Positions 23,839 to 34,929 are shown, counted from the stretch's first letter. The stretch is 64,000 nt of DNA from Siderastrea radians (GCA_964017195.1 OZ024894.1:35859614-35923613), one strand, 5' to 3'. A program made the numbers and translations. The notes: generated from the letters alone by a model not told the origin.

Positions 23839-23889
23839 ATGTATATGCCTGTATGCATGCATGTATATGTATGTATGTATATGCATATC
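23839..23889. repeat. (TGTA/TGCA)n microsatellite
   Basis: Alternating GTAT/GCAT tetramers at the left border of duplicated block 2. Confidence 0.8.
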
Positions 23890-24411
23890 GACAGTATATG
23901 TACCGTAGGGGAGACAATAAAAGGGCTTCCCAAAAGGCTCCTCGGCTAACGTCGTCTTCCTTTTCAATCCTGGTAAATAATATATCAGTCAGTTTCCGCA
24001 TGTTGACTGTAATGGGGCCCTTCAGTTAACGAAGTTTTCGCCTTTTTACAGTTCGGAAGCAGATCTTGAGTATGGAACATGGATCTAACATTTCGGTCTG
24101 TGGATGAAATCCTAAAGTGTGACCCTGCAAATGAAAGCTATTGAGTAATATTCTGCTGTGGTGCTGTTTATTACTCTGTACAAGGCAGATATGTCCTTTG
24201 AGCCTGTGGATGAAATCCTAAAGTGTGACCAATTAGTGAAAGCTGCTGAGAAGTGCTTTCCTGTGGTGCTGTTTGCTTTTGAGCCGGTGGATGAAATCTT
24301 AAAGTATGACCAATGAAAGATACTGAGCAGTATTTTCCTGTGGTGCTGTTTGTTATGCTGTACAAACCGGGTATAACTTTTGAGCCTGTGGATGAAATCC
24401 TAGAGTGTGAC

Positions 24412-25398
24412 CAATTATCATGTATCAATTATCATGTATCATGTATGCCGATGATACAGTTATATTTTTTTCCTCTGCACAGTTGATGGAAGTGGAGTTA
24501 AAGTTAAATATGGAACTCACAAGTCTATCAGAGTGGCTCTGTGGAAACAAACTTCTTTTGAATTTGAAAAAGACCGAATTTGTGGTTTTTGGTACACAAC
24601 AGAGACTATGTCGTCAGGGCATCGAAGGGATCGATATCACCTTGGGAGGAGAATCTGTGAAGCATTGTGATTCCTTTAAATATCTGGGCGTTATATTGGA
24701 CAGTAACCTTTCTATGAATCAGCATATCGATTATGTAAAGAAGAAAGTTTCTAAGATGCTGGGGATTTTCTCAAGAGCACGACCATCTTTAACAATTGAA
24801 TCAGCGAACAGATTGTTTAAATCGATGATTCTTCCTATTTTGGATTATTGTGGTGCTGTTTTCCATGGATGTGGTAAAGGGAATGAAGAAGTTCTGGAAC
24901 GCCTACAAAGGCGTGGTGGTAGAATAGTTTTGAATACTGCCCATTTGTCCACGGAACAGATGGTTACAAGTCTTGGTTGGGACACTCTTACGAGATCACA
25001 TTGTTAACTTGGTTGAAAAGTGCCTCAAGGGAACGGCCCCAAGTTATTTCTCTGAATATTTTCAACTAAAAAGACATAATATTCATGATTATGACATTAG
25101 GAATAAGAATAAATTAGTTATTGATAGGGTTAAATTAGAATCGACCAAAAGAGCGTTTTTTTATAAAGGGGCCGATATTTTTAATAATTGTATATGAACC
25201 TAGTTTTAGTCTTTTTATCGCTTTTTATATGTCTTTTCTTAGATTTCTTATATAGCTTTTTAACTGTTTTAATATTTTATTTTATTAACTATTCATTTAT
25301 TTAATTTTAACGCAGGACCCATGTTGATAGCAGTTTTTATAACTGAAATGGTCATCCTGCATAAATATGTTTATTTATTTATTTATTTATTTATTTAT
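24412..25398 (+). mobile_element. 5'-truncated LINE with RT C-terminal half and TTTA tail
   Basis: The frame 24420-25007 starts at the RT active-site box (MYADDTVIFF), runs through LSEWLCGNKLLLNLKKTEF and FKYLGVILDSNLSMNQHI, both jockey/CR1-like, and ends in a frameshift. A second frame, 24973-25197, continues the conserved C-terminus (KCLKGTAPSYFSEYF). The 3' end is (TTTA)n at 25368-25398. The equivalent site in block 1 is empty, so it inserted after the duplication. Dead on arrival by 5' truncation. Confidence 0.9.
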
Positions 25399-25971
25399 TA
25401 ATGAAAGCTGCTGAACAGTACGTTTCTTTGGTACCGTTTATTATGTTGTAAAGGTGGTTCTAAGTTTTGAGTCCATGGAGTGAAATTCTTGTGTTTGACC
25501 GTTCAAATAAAAGCTACTGAGCGTTACTTCCCTGTGCTTTACAAAGGGGGCGTTAACTTATGAGTCCTGTAGTTGACAACCACAGGAAAAGAAAGCGAAT
25601 CAAGGTTTTTACATGATTAGCTCTCCCTCTCCTTCTCCACCAGTTAACTGGGATGGCATTTGGCTGAAAGCATTACTGATTTTGGGGAGGGGCGAGGTTG
25701 ATAGGTTTTTGTTAGTGTTGGCTGAAAATCATGTTTAAGACAAGTATGGAATGTTTTTTTCGCTCTTATGGAAAATTATGCGATAGGCATAATTTTGTAA
25801 AAATTTAGGAGCCGCATCCAGAATGTTTACTCTTTTTATTAGATTTCTTTCATCCGCGCCACCCGTCTGCACAATAGAGTTGAAAGTATTCACACACCTA
25901 TAGAAAGACTATTGAAGATGCTGGTTATTCTGCTAAATTAAAGATATATACAAAATGTTTATGATTCCCCT

Positions 25972-25977
25972 TTTATT
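25972..25977 (-). promoter_or_regulatory. conserved poly(A) signal of the second peptide-gene copy
   Basis: AATAAA on the minus strand, matching the signal at 7276-7281 in block 1. Confidence 0.45.
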
Positions 25978-27699
25978 TTATGGTTTGCTCCAGAACTCCA
26001 GTGTTTTTCTCGTTACAATAACGCTAATGCTATTTCTAGGTAATACATAAGCTAAATCTACTTGGTATTCGGCTTATAAAGAAAGCACTTCCTTCTTCGC
26101 CAATGATGTTAATTAATTTATATAGCTTGGCAATAAGCATTATTACAGTTGCAACTGCATCTTCTGCACAGATATCCATCCGGGCATGGGAAGTAGTAAC
26201 TGCACAATTCTGCTAGGCTCATACAGGGTCCCATTTGTGGTGGATAGCAATGGCATCCGTGTGTTGAAGAGGGCCGCCAACCTGCAGGGTTAACAAGCCT
26301 GTTTCCTTAATTTGAACGAAAGTGTAGTCAATGGGCGCCATCAGAGCTACAATTAAGCGTCCGCCTCCAGGAGAAGTTCGTTAGCGGTTTCAACGGTATT
26401 ACACCCTAACCCCTCTCGTCATGGAAGAGCTCCTATGTAGATAAATTGCTAATTTTGCCTTCGAAATTCTCTAGCATAAGTACTATTGTAACCGGTGAGA
26501 CGTGAGAACACGCAAGCATGCTTTTATGCTGCCTTTATCATGGCTTGTGTCGCTTGCATCGTCCGTGTAAACCGTGTCAAACTTATTGTACCTGTACAAA
26601 AAGTTTTGGTTATGCTTGCACGTAAGTTTAAACCAGTCTTTAGCTACCAGAATCTCCTAACCCCTAAGAAATCTCCTAATGAATCTCCTAACCCCTAACA
26701 CGCACTTTATTTCTGCGGTTATTTGAATTTTAACTACTCAGAGTACGACGAGCACCCGCTTCAATTTTGTAGGTCAGTTTCAGCCGTCCCACCCCTCCCC
26801 CCTCCCACTCATCCTCATCACCGTATGATAAACGAGAAGAGAGTGCACCCATACAGACTCTCTCTGTTGAGTTCTGGCTTTGTTTTCTCCCGTTCTTCCT
26901 ACTGCGATAGTTGAAGGAAAGGTAATGAGTCGTTCCTAGTTGTTAAATAGAATGCAATCACGTCCACGATATGACGCAAAGTGCATTTTAAACATATTAA
27001 CTAAATGAATAAAAATTAAATAAATGGAATATAATTAAGAAGGTCACAAATAACTCACCAGGCTTCAGTATAGGCCACCCCTCTTGTGCTACCTGGAGAA
27101 GAAATAATGCAAGAAAGATATGGTATAAGTGCATTGAAAGAGGGATCTTTATGAGGATAGCAGCCGGGGTAGTAAAGTTCAGATACCAATCAAGTCAGGG
27201 TTGGCTGGTGTCATGCAAAAAATATGACAGCTCACCATTACTGAGGGTGCTAATGGGGTTAGTAGTTAACTGACAATTGGCCAAAAAAATAGTAGTTAAC
27301 TGATATTTGGCCAAAAAATTAGAAGTTAACTGGTAAATTAAAAGTCAACAGTTAACTGACATTTTATTACTTATATTGAATACGATTGTTGATGTTTTAA
27401 AAGCAACAAGGATTTTCTTAACGGCGAGGCTATTTCGTGACATTTACCTGTCACGCTGCATGATCTGGTAACGGTATTCACTGTCATTTGAGTCACTTCC
27501 GATGCAAAAGTGCCAGCCACGAGGGAGCGTAATTGGACCTTGATCTCCGTGATGGCTTTGAGTGGCGTGGTCAAAGTAGCCTGCGTGGCAGGCGCGAAAG
27601 GGGAGGGAAAAGGGCAGAAATTATTCGTGAGCGCGGAGGTAGTGGGAGGAAGGGAGAGGAAGGGAGTCATGCAGACCTTCCAGTCCCATATTATAACTA

Positions 27700-27842
27700 T
27701 AAATGTAAAGAAGATCCTCGCAGTTATTAACGCAACCTATGCAGTTGCGAAAAGAAAGCCTGAAAAAATCAGGCTTGCCGGGATTCGAACCCTGACCTCT
27801 GCGATACCGGTGCAGCGCTCTAACCAATTGAGCTAACAAGCC
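27700..27842 (-). repeat. tRNA-derived SINE
   Basis: The head, 27842-27772 on the minus strand, folds as a tRNA: 7-bp acceptor stem GGCTTGT with GCAAGCC, box A TAGCTCAATTGG, box B GGTTCGAATCC. The anticodon loop lacks the usual U33 and no CCA follows, so it is a SINE head rather than a working tRNA gene. The body continues with CCTGATTTTTTCAGGC and GCAACTGCATAGGTTGCG hairpins. Confidence 0.8.
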
Positions 27843-27901
27843 AACTGGGAGCTGGTCATTAAATTGGTTCGTAATCAGTATACCCGGGAAAGATGAAGAT
27901 G

Positions 27902-28047
27902 AAATTATGAATATATGAAATTCATATACTTGAACTGCGGAATGAAGAAATAAATGTATTAAAAGAATAATAACTGCGAGGATCTTCTTTACATTTATTT
28001 CTTCATTCCGCAGTTCAAATATATGAATTTCATGTATTCATAATTTT
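27902..28047. repeat. palindrome formed by two SINE 3' tails
   Basis: Arms 27902-27956 and 27991-28047 are inverted copies (ATGAAATTCATATA, GAACTGCGGAATGAAGAAA) around a centre that repeats the SINE's GCGAGGATCTTCTTTACATTT. Looks like two SINE ends joined head-to-head. Confidence 0.75.
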
Positions 28048-28831
28048 ATTATAACTATGTTGAATGTAAATTGAGAAACACAAATTTCGAGTACTTACGG
28101 TGGCCGAACACAGTTTTCTTGTACCTATACGTTATTCGTCGTTATTTTCAAGCCACTGGCAAGTGGGAGGCCAAAATTGGCACGATGCAAAATCAGCTAA
28201 AAAAGATTATATTTTGATCTGTTTTATTGGACTAAGTACCGTTGCCATTGCAACATAGTTGATAATAAACCAGCATTAAATAATGGGTTTGATTTATTTT
28301 CAGAAAATCCAGTCGTTAGATTTTTTTCCATCATTTGTCTCTCGGAAACTCAGAAAAATACCGCCCTATTGACACTGGTCTGGTGAAATTTTGACGGAGA
28401 GATCTTCTGTAATTTTGTGTTTTGCATTTCAACGTTTTCTGAACATGTCCTCTGTCGGATTTCAATTTTTGTGTACAGGCGAGTTATGCGTGTTCTGAAC
28501 TATTGTTCTACCAAATTTCATGAAATTCTAAGGAGCGGCTCCGTAGAAATCAGCGAATTTCCACTAAACCATGCAGTCACAATTTTCTGGTTAACTGCGC
28601 AAGCGTTGCATTTGACAGGGTCTCAATCTTTATCCCGTTTGATTGTTAAAAAGGGATACAAGTCATTCTGACCAATCACGATTTTGGCAAAAGTAAATAC
28701 GCCTGAAACAATGGCCTGGTAGTGGGCGCGCCCTCTTTATTCCTCTCGCGCTCCGCGCTCGTTGTTCGCGCTGGCGAATAATTTCAACCCCTTTTCCCTC
28801 CCCTTTCCACGCCTGCCACGCAGGCTATCGA

Positions 28832-28880
28832 CATCTCGATAAAAACGTAGAATAAGTTATTCTAAGTTTTTATCGAGATG
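28832..28880. repeat. 49-bp near-perfect hairpin
   Basis: CATCTCGATAAAAAC and GTTTTTATCGAGATG type arms flank TAGAATAA/TTATTCTA with almost no loop. It directly follows the nested element's right end. Confidence 0.8.
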
Positions 28881-29839
28881 ACGATAAAGGGTCGACATTC
28901 GAACGACACAGAGGTCGCGTGCCGTTTGACTTGGCGAAACGCAATTCAATGGACATGGCATGTAAACATTTGACAGATTTTATGGGAATTTTACACCAAG
29001 CGGTAAAGTTTGGTCTCGGTGCGTTTGACTTGAAGCTTATCCGATTAGATAATTGACTGTCCAGCACACGAACGTGGGTTGACCTCGTTTGGCCTGATTT
29101 AGATCACGTCAACAATTGATTACGGATCAGAATGACATACCCTCTGGGCAGACTAAACAACTAAACAAAAACAACTTTCTCATCTGTCTCAATAGTTCGG
29201 ACTGTCTTTCTCTTTCATTATGAGTAAGATTTCTGACTTGATTGTTTTTTTTTTTTTTTTACAATTATTTTCATGTCTAGAAGTTGTAATTTATTTATTG
29301 ATTGAGCAAGGTCCACCCCTAAGGATGATAGACGTACTGAAGTAAGGAAAACTTCGGGTTATGATGCTATAATTTTCGATGTAAGAAAAGGAAAGTTAAT
29401 AGCTAGCTACAATTAGTAGTTAACTGACAATTGGCCGAAAAATTAGTAGTTAACTGACATTTGGCCGAAAAATTAGTAGTTAACTGACCCCCATTAGCAC
29501 CCTCATTACTGACCGCTGCTTGCATTCACTTTCAGACACAGAGGTGACTGCAGGGCTGAATAATTACGCGAGTTGTCGGATAATCTCACTTTTTTGCAGA
29601 GTGATTAAATCCAGTGTGGTGAGTCACCGTACAAGAAGAGTAGTTTCGCTCTTGACTTGCATAACTTACCGGCGAAGCCTCTCCGTAGGAGATGCAACGA
29701 CAATGACCAAGACGATTAAGATGACATATTGACTGCTTGGGTAATCAAACACTGGGTTTAGCAAAGTGTGTTGTTGGATAAAAAAGATCATATCACATTA
29801 CATCACATTACATTACATCATATCATATCATATCCTGTC

Positions 29840-30392
29840 ACACTGTACCAAAATTATGATATGTTATGTTATGTGTATTGCAAGGTTTTAGTGTTTTCTT
29901 CAGCAGGTATAACAGGATATAGATCGATCTACTGTACTGCAGTTTTAAACCCGTTCGTGTTTGTGACTGTTTTAGTGTTTACCTTCCGACCCACTGAAAG
30001 ACCAACAAGACTGAAGACCGTGAGGAGCTCACGGAGAGCGGGAGACGTCTGTTATTTGTTTCAAAAAATATCCTCATCAAGAATCATTACTAGGGCTGGC
30101 TTCTACTTGAACGCTTACGATCGCGGTATCCCTCGCGTTTGTTTTGAAGCAAGCGGTTCACTATTTGCGATCGTGTAATTATGTTCGCCCATTATGATAT
30201 ACTATAAGCGGCTGGCGGTCAACTAAAGGCATTAAGAAACCAATCTTTATATCAAGAATTACTTTGCTTTCGACTATATTTCAGGACATTGCCCCAAATT
30301 TAATAATAAAAACATTTGTATTAAATAATGGAGATCAATGGCAGAATGACCTTGCTTCTTCCAGTATTTTGTCAGTGTAAGAATCAGTGTTT
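29840..30392. other. non-coding, nothing recognised
   Basis: A 136-codon plus frame (29768-30178) begins in a microsatellite and shows no motif. Not accepted as a gene. Confidence 0.45.
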
Positions 30393-30544
30393 TGGGTATC
30401 CCTACCCGGGATACCCATTTCACTAGGGATTTGGGTATGGGGATACCCAAAACACAGGGATACCCAAATCACTGTGACAGCGGCTTTGATTGTAACAGGG
30501 GAGAGCGGGGCTGATATTCTAATATTCCCCTAGGGGAATATTAG
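30393..30544. repeat. cluster of GGGATACCC palindromes and a perfect 26-bp palindrome
   Basis: 30393-30472 contains five GGGTATCCC/GGGATACCC copies in alternating orientation. 30519-30544 is a perfect palindrome centred on CCCCTAGGGG. They lie just outside the large inverted repeat. Confidence 0.8.
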
Positions 30545-30572
30545 CGTTGATAATCCCTTAGGGGACTGGACC

Positions 30573-31263
30573 CTGGACTCTGGACTTTTTCCTCCCAAAA
30601 CTTTCTCCCCCCTCCCCGGAAAAAAACCTCTATATCTCCCCCCCAAAAAACTTCCCCCCCAAAAAAAAATATTCCCCCAAATAAAAAATTCAACTACAGC
30701 GGATTTTTACCCTAATAAACAAGTTAGAAGTGTGCGAGATTTCAAACAAACAACTTTATTCCCCCCCACCCACCTCCCCGAAAAAACCTTTATGTCTCCC
30801 CCTAAAAACTGCCCCCTCCCAAAAAATCCCCCTCCCCTCCCCCAAATAAGAAATACAACAACATCGGATTTCTGATTGAAAGCGATTGAACAAACACTTG
30901 TCGTCTCAATGTTCTTGCACAACTGGCATTGAAATCACGAACGCCATCGAACGACCCGACCCCAATCCTTAAAAAAAAGTATTTGGCGTGCGAACGTGAT
31001 TGCATTACACAATAAGCAAAGATCAGATAAAATTCTCTGTTCATCGATGTGACGTGTGCAAGCTCTTATCAGCTACCAGTGGCAATGTTGTTTACCTAAG
31101 GTGTTACATTTATTCTTGTTTTCAGTCAAGCATAAAGTACTGTGTCCTTGAAATAAATTGGATCTTTTTAGAACGTTACTAGTTCGATGGTCATACTAAA
31201 GCTTGTTAATTGCCGCCGCTCAGAGGCTCTTTCCGCGCGCAGATAGGTTCTATTCACCGACAC
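30573..31263 (+). repeat. left arm of a large inverted repeat (about 690 bp)
   Basis: Nearly identical in reverse to 31882-32600. A 60-codon frame (31000-31182) is matched in the right arm with only two differences visible. The outer 250 bp is C-rich (poly-CCCCC with AAAAA), and the outermost end is CTGGACT heptamers. The spacer is 618 bp. Confidence 0.9.
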
Positions 31264-31881
31264 TTGCAAGGCCTTGCGTACTTTTATCAACTAATCTGAT
31301 ATAAACAAGCTTTTGACGTGCGTGCGCGCGCACGGAGTCCGTTTTCTTTGTCTCATTAACAAACGATTTTTAAAAAGCATACGCATAATTAACTGTCCAG
31401 ACAGAGACATCAGTGTCTCATTTGGCCAAGTTTACGTGCTGTGATTTTAATTATTTTTAGCAAAAAAAACCTTTTCTGCAGGCCATATAAAATACATAAG
31501 ATATTAGGTGATTTGCCGAAACACACGTACAAAAATATTTTTACGGATAGTACGGACAGCACTCTTCTTCGAGTAACAAAACAACTTCTCAACCTATGAA
31601 AAGTAACGTTCCTATATCAGTACTCCATAATTCATTTGTCCATACAAATTAAATTCGCAATCAATTCGCCTATTTCATTTATTTTAGAAGTTTAGTTCCA
31701 GGGGAGGTTTACTCCCCTATAAAAATGACGGGGTGCTGCTGTACCTGTTAGAGGGTAAATTTGTGGATTGGTAAGCGCTTTAAGACCGCCATTAAAGCTT
31801 TCACAGTATCTTAAATAAAACGATGGGATGTATTTGTTACTTTACCTGTTAGGGGTTAAAGTAAATGTAAGCCACGCCCAC
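31264..31881. other. 618-bp spacer of the large inverted repeat
   Basis: Unique, non-coding. It contains GTGCGTGCGCGCGCAC (31318-31333), an alternating purine-pyrimidine stretch. No gene seen. Confidence 0.6.
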
Positions 31882-32600
31882 GTGTCGGTGAATAGAACCT
31901 ATCTGCGCGCGGAAAGAGCCTCTGAGCGGCGGCAATTAACAAGCTTTAGTATGACCATCGAACTAGTAACGTTCTAAAAAGATCCAATTTATTTCAAGGA
32001 CACAGTACTTTATGCTTGACTGAAAACAAGAATAAATGTAACACCTTAGGTAAACAACATTGTCACTGGTAGCTGATAAGAGCTTGCACACGTCACATCG
32101 ATGAATAGAGAATTTTATCTGATCTTTGCTTATTGTGTAATGCAATCACGTTCGCACGCCAAATACTTTTTTTTAAGGATTGGGGTCGGGTCGTTCGATG
32201 GCGTTCGTGATTTCAATGCCGATTTGTGCAAGAACACTGAGACGACAAGTGTTTGTTCAATCGCTTTCAATCAGAAATCCGATGTAGTTGTATTTTTTAT
32301 TTGGGGGAGGGGAGGGGGATTTTTTGGGAGGGGGCAGTTTTTAGGGGGAGACATAAAGGTTTTTTCGGGGAGGTGGGTAGGGGGGAATAAAGTTGTTTGT
32401 TTGAAATCTCGCACACTTCTAACTTGTTTATTAGGGTAAAAATCCGCTGTAGTTGAATTTTTTATTTGGGGGGAATTTTTTTTTTTGGGAGGGAAGTTTT
32501 TTGGGGGGAGATATAGAGATTTTTTTCGGGGGGGATAAAGCTTTGGGAGGGAAAAGTCCAGAGTCCAGAGTCCAGAGTCCAGAGTCCAGAGTCCAGAGTC
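31882..32600 (-). repeat. right arm of the large inverted repeat, ending in a (GTCCAGA)n array
   Basis: Reverse counterpart of 30573-31263. 32556-32600 is six exact GTCCAGA heptamers, against about two at the left end. The G-rich part reads as GGGGGAGGGG runs on this strand. Confidence 0.9.
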
Positions 32601-32709
32601 TAGTCCAGCTTTTAGGATATGCCCAAACAAAACCACATCTTTACTTCAACAGCGTTACATTTATTTTGCCTACACTATTATTACATTTTAAATACTACTG
32701 AGCAGTTGA

Positions 32710-34178
32710 TTAAATTGAAGACATGAGAATTGCATTCCAGAACTCTTGCGTTTGCTTTCTCAGTTTCATGCTCTGGAACACTGGCCTCGACTTTAACTTT
32801 CTTCGCTTCCGGCTCATCCAAAAATGATCTCTTGCTTCCTTGTAAAATATCCAAACACCTTCTTTATCTTTTGCACTTACTCGTTGGTAAGTGTGAAGTG
32901 AACTTAAACTCTTATGCCCAGTTCTTTCCATAATTAATTTATCTGGCACACCCATCGTTAATCCCAAGGAACAGGCTGTTGCCCTTAAGGAGTGGTTGGT
33001 CTTGTACCCACCAATTTCACCTTCTTTACATAAATTCGCAACAACATTACGAAGGGTATTTTTCCCGAAGGGAATTTTAGTGTACCATATGTTACTTTCT
33101 AATTTCACATCTTTTTTTGGTGTTAGATAGAACACTTCATCTTTCTTAAAATATTTGGGGCATAATTTGAAATATACTTCTTGTACAACCTAACAACACA
33201 CCTTTCTGGTTTCTCCACATTTTCTTGCTGTTCTACTACTTTCGGAGTTACATTGCGTTGCTTTAGTCCACCTCCGTGGTTCTTCTCTCCGTGTGATCTA
33301 TACTGCAGCTAGCCGTGTGCGTTCGATGTGGTCACCTTCAATTACACTCAGCTGTTCAAATGTCAAGCTCCTATGCTCTTCACCACTTCTCAAAGCGAAA
33401 AACTTTCCAAACAAGAACACAAGGGTGTGAAGCAAAGTTTTTGGATCCTGATCTCCTAGCACTCCCTTCTCCCACATAATTTCCTCCTCATGTGGCGAGA
33501 TTGGTTCTGCCTGTTTCGTTACTACTCCGACACCCTTTCTTGTCAGCCTTTTCATTTCCGAGTCAACAGCATCCTGAAAGAGCTTGTAATCAGGACTTTT
33601 AAAAATTTTGAGTCCCGCCAAACCATTATCTCGTAGATGCCGTTGGATCCCAACGCACATTTGATACAAAGTCTTTGGAGGATACAATTCTCCACCTTTC
33701 TTGCGGACCTCGTACACAAATTTGCTGAGATAAAAGCACAGTTCGAAATCACAAATGGTATGTAGCAACTCAGCCAAGGGTACTTGGGTAAACAAGTCAA
33801 CAGAATTCTGAGGCAGTGCATTCCGTTCGGTTGCCCACTCATTCCAAACATTCAAACACCAAAAGGTTACCTTTTTTGTGTTCTTTGGGATCCTTTCACT
33901 GTTCCTGGCCAGCAGCTCTTTGTCATCTGCGACGATGATATTCCTCTCGACGTTTTCTTCTCATTTGTTTCAGCCTCCTTGTCAACGCTGCCGATTGAGA
34001 CTTCTTCATACTTATCCGCCTGGTTGAAGCTAACCAACCCTTCTGTTGCCTTTTCAATGCTGAACTGGGCGTTTTCGTAGTCCCCTAGCAAATTCTCTAA
34101 GTCATTGCCGGAATTTAAACCATTTGAACCATTAAAACTGCTTTGCGTAAGGAAAATGTCTTCCTCGGAATCACTCAT
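32710..34178 (-). pseudogene. Crypton-type tyrosine recombinase, nearly complete but frameshifted
   Basis: Three consecutive minus-strand frames: 34178-33867 (acidic Ser/Glu-rich N-terminus), 33855-33298 (helical core with MCVGIQRHLRDNGLAG and the catalytic-Arg region LRSGEEHRSL at residues 155-164), and 33135-32710 (TNHSLRATACSLGL with HxxR at 48-51, ERTGHKSLSSLHTYQ with His74 and nucleophile-candidate Tyr83). Between 33298 and 33135 the expected GGLKQRNVTPKVVE and NPERC-type linker is readable but shifted. At least two frameshifts separate the pieces, so it is inactive or mis-assembled. All catalytic positions I can judge are intact. Such proteins excise and integrate DNA through a 3'-phosphotyrosine link; DUF3504 host proteins descend from them. 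It abuts the large inverted repeat. Confidence 0.88.
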
Positions 34179-34181
34179 TTC

Positions 34182-34929
34182 TAACCTCGTTGTAGCATAG
34201 TTTATAAAAGAATCTGGTTATGAAGCTCAGCTAAGTCCTTTGATTTATGTTTTTGTTACCTTTTTTTCCTTGACGGTGCACAAACAACAATAGGTTTTGA
34301 ATTTTGCATGAGCAACTAACCAATAAGAATGTCACTGTTAAGTTATTCAGCCTTAGTGTGCGAACGTAAAACAAAAGATTGTGCACTGTCGTGGTACTTT
34401 CAACATGAATTGCAGCACCTTTGTTAAGGCCTTTGAAACTTGCAAAGTTTCATAACCAGTCCCTCGAGTAACTATGGTTGTAGTACAGTGGTGAAAAAAG
34501 TGGTTGCAAATTTGTCAAAGTTGTCAGTACTATTAAGCAATTACAAAATCCCAGTGCGCATTTTCGGAATCTTTAATCTATTGTAAAGCTTGTTTGGTAC
34601 GCACATTGGTTGTTTTGGTCGGCGTATCAAAAACGAAAAAAACAACCTGTCTATTATAAATTTTTACAATGTGGAAACCCCAGTGCGTCTTTCGGAACCT
34701 TTTTGCTATTGTTTAGTGTGAGTCCGGAAAAATATTTGTTTCCCTTCAGCGTACCGACATCAAAACAACGAAGAAAAGCATGTTTCCTATTGTTTTATGC
34801 CACACTTGATACCTCGCCCATGTGAAAAATAAGCCGGTTATTTTTAGGCACCTCAGGGATATGTGAGCCTAAAAACACAGGCAGCCCAAGCTAAGGTGGA
34901 GAGCTGCGCATAAATTAGACTGTTTTTTC
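34182..34929. other. non-coding, nothing recognised
   Basis: 5' side of the recombinase relic. A 71-codon frame (34610-34825) has no motif. Confidence 0.45.

Larger units (their letters stand above)
27577..28827. mobile_element. nested inverted-end element (CCTGCGTGGCAGGCG ends)
   Basis: TAGCCTGCGTGGCAGGCG at 27577-27594 is repeated exactly inverted at 28810-28827. The adjoining AAAGGGGAGGGAAAAGGG and TTCGTGAGCGCGG blocks are also found inverted at the right end. It contains the SINE and palindrome below. Confidence 0.65.
27243..29504. mobile_element. 2.26-kb TIR element with 6-bp TSD and direct subterminal repeats
   Basis: Perfect 16-bp inverted ends: GAGGGTGCTAATGGGG (27243-27258) and its complement (29489-29504). 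Exact 6-bp duplication ATTACT at 27237-27242 and 29505-29510; the block 1 equivalent (about 8300) is an empty site. Inside each end are three copies of a roughly 29-bp unit (AGTAGTTAACTGACA, then TTGGCC and A-rich), in the SAME orientation at both ends, which is unusual. The interior is non-coding and carries nested elements. Superfamily unresolved (6-bp duplications occur in some hAT and Dada groups). Confidence 0.85.
26118..29727 (-). pseudogene. second copy of the 10-Cys secreted peptide gene, signal exon frameshifted
   Basis: Exon equivalents on the minus strand: 29727-29670, 27092-27059 (34 bp, GT/AG junctions kept) and 26281-26118 (164 bp with stop). The last exon is open and keeps all ten cysteines with exactly the spacing of the block 1 gene, despite many substitutions; exon 2 is open too. 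Exon 1 has lost 8 bp in two 4-bp deletions relative to block 1, so its ATG runs into TAA after three codons and no other in-frame ATG is present. The intron between exons 1 and 2 was enlarged by the 27243-29504 element. Either a recent pseudogene or a copy now using an unseen first exon. Confidence 0.75.
23905..29840. repeat. block 2 of the segmental duplication (partner 2980-8700)
   Basis: Same order as block 1: TTCCCAAAAGGCTCC leader, about 110-bp tandem repeat (24080-24420), CACAGGAAAA junction, then the cysteine-rich gene copy and an ATATC/ACATT microsatellite (29787-29834). It carries two insertions absent from block 1, 24412-25398 (LINE) and 27243-29504 (TIR element), and lacks the 3.2-kb composite at the site near 25612. 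Confidence 0.85.

Noticed and set aside
27772..27842. Functional tRNA gene on the minus strand
   Set aside because: Acceptor and boxes A/B are good, but the anticodon loop lacks U33, the anticodon stem has a mismatch, and the sequence continues into a SINE body.
29768..30178. 136-codon plus-strand gene
   Set aside because: Starts inside an ATATC/ACATT microsatellite and has no domain or signal evidence.
31000..32145. Pair of conserved 60-codon proteins
   Set aside because: Identity comes from the two arms of the large inverted repeat; the frames are short and not otherwise supported.
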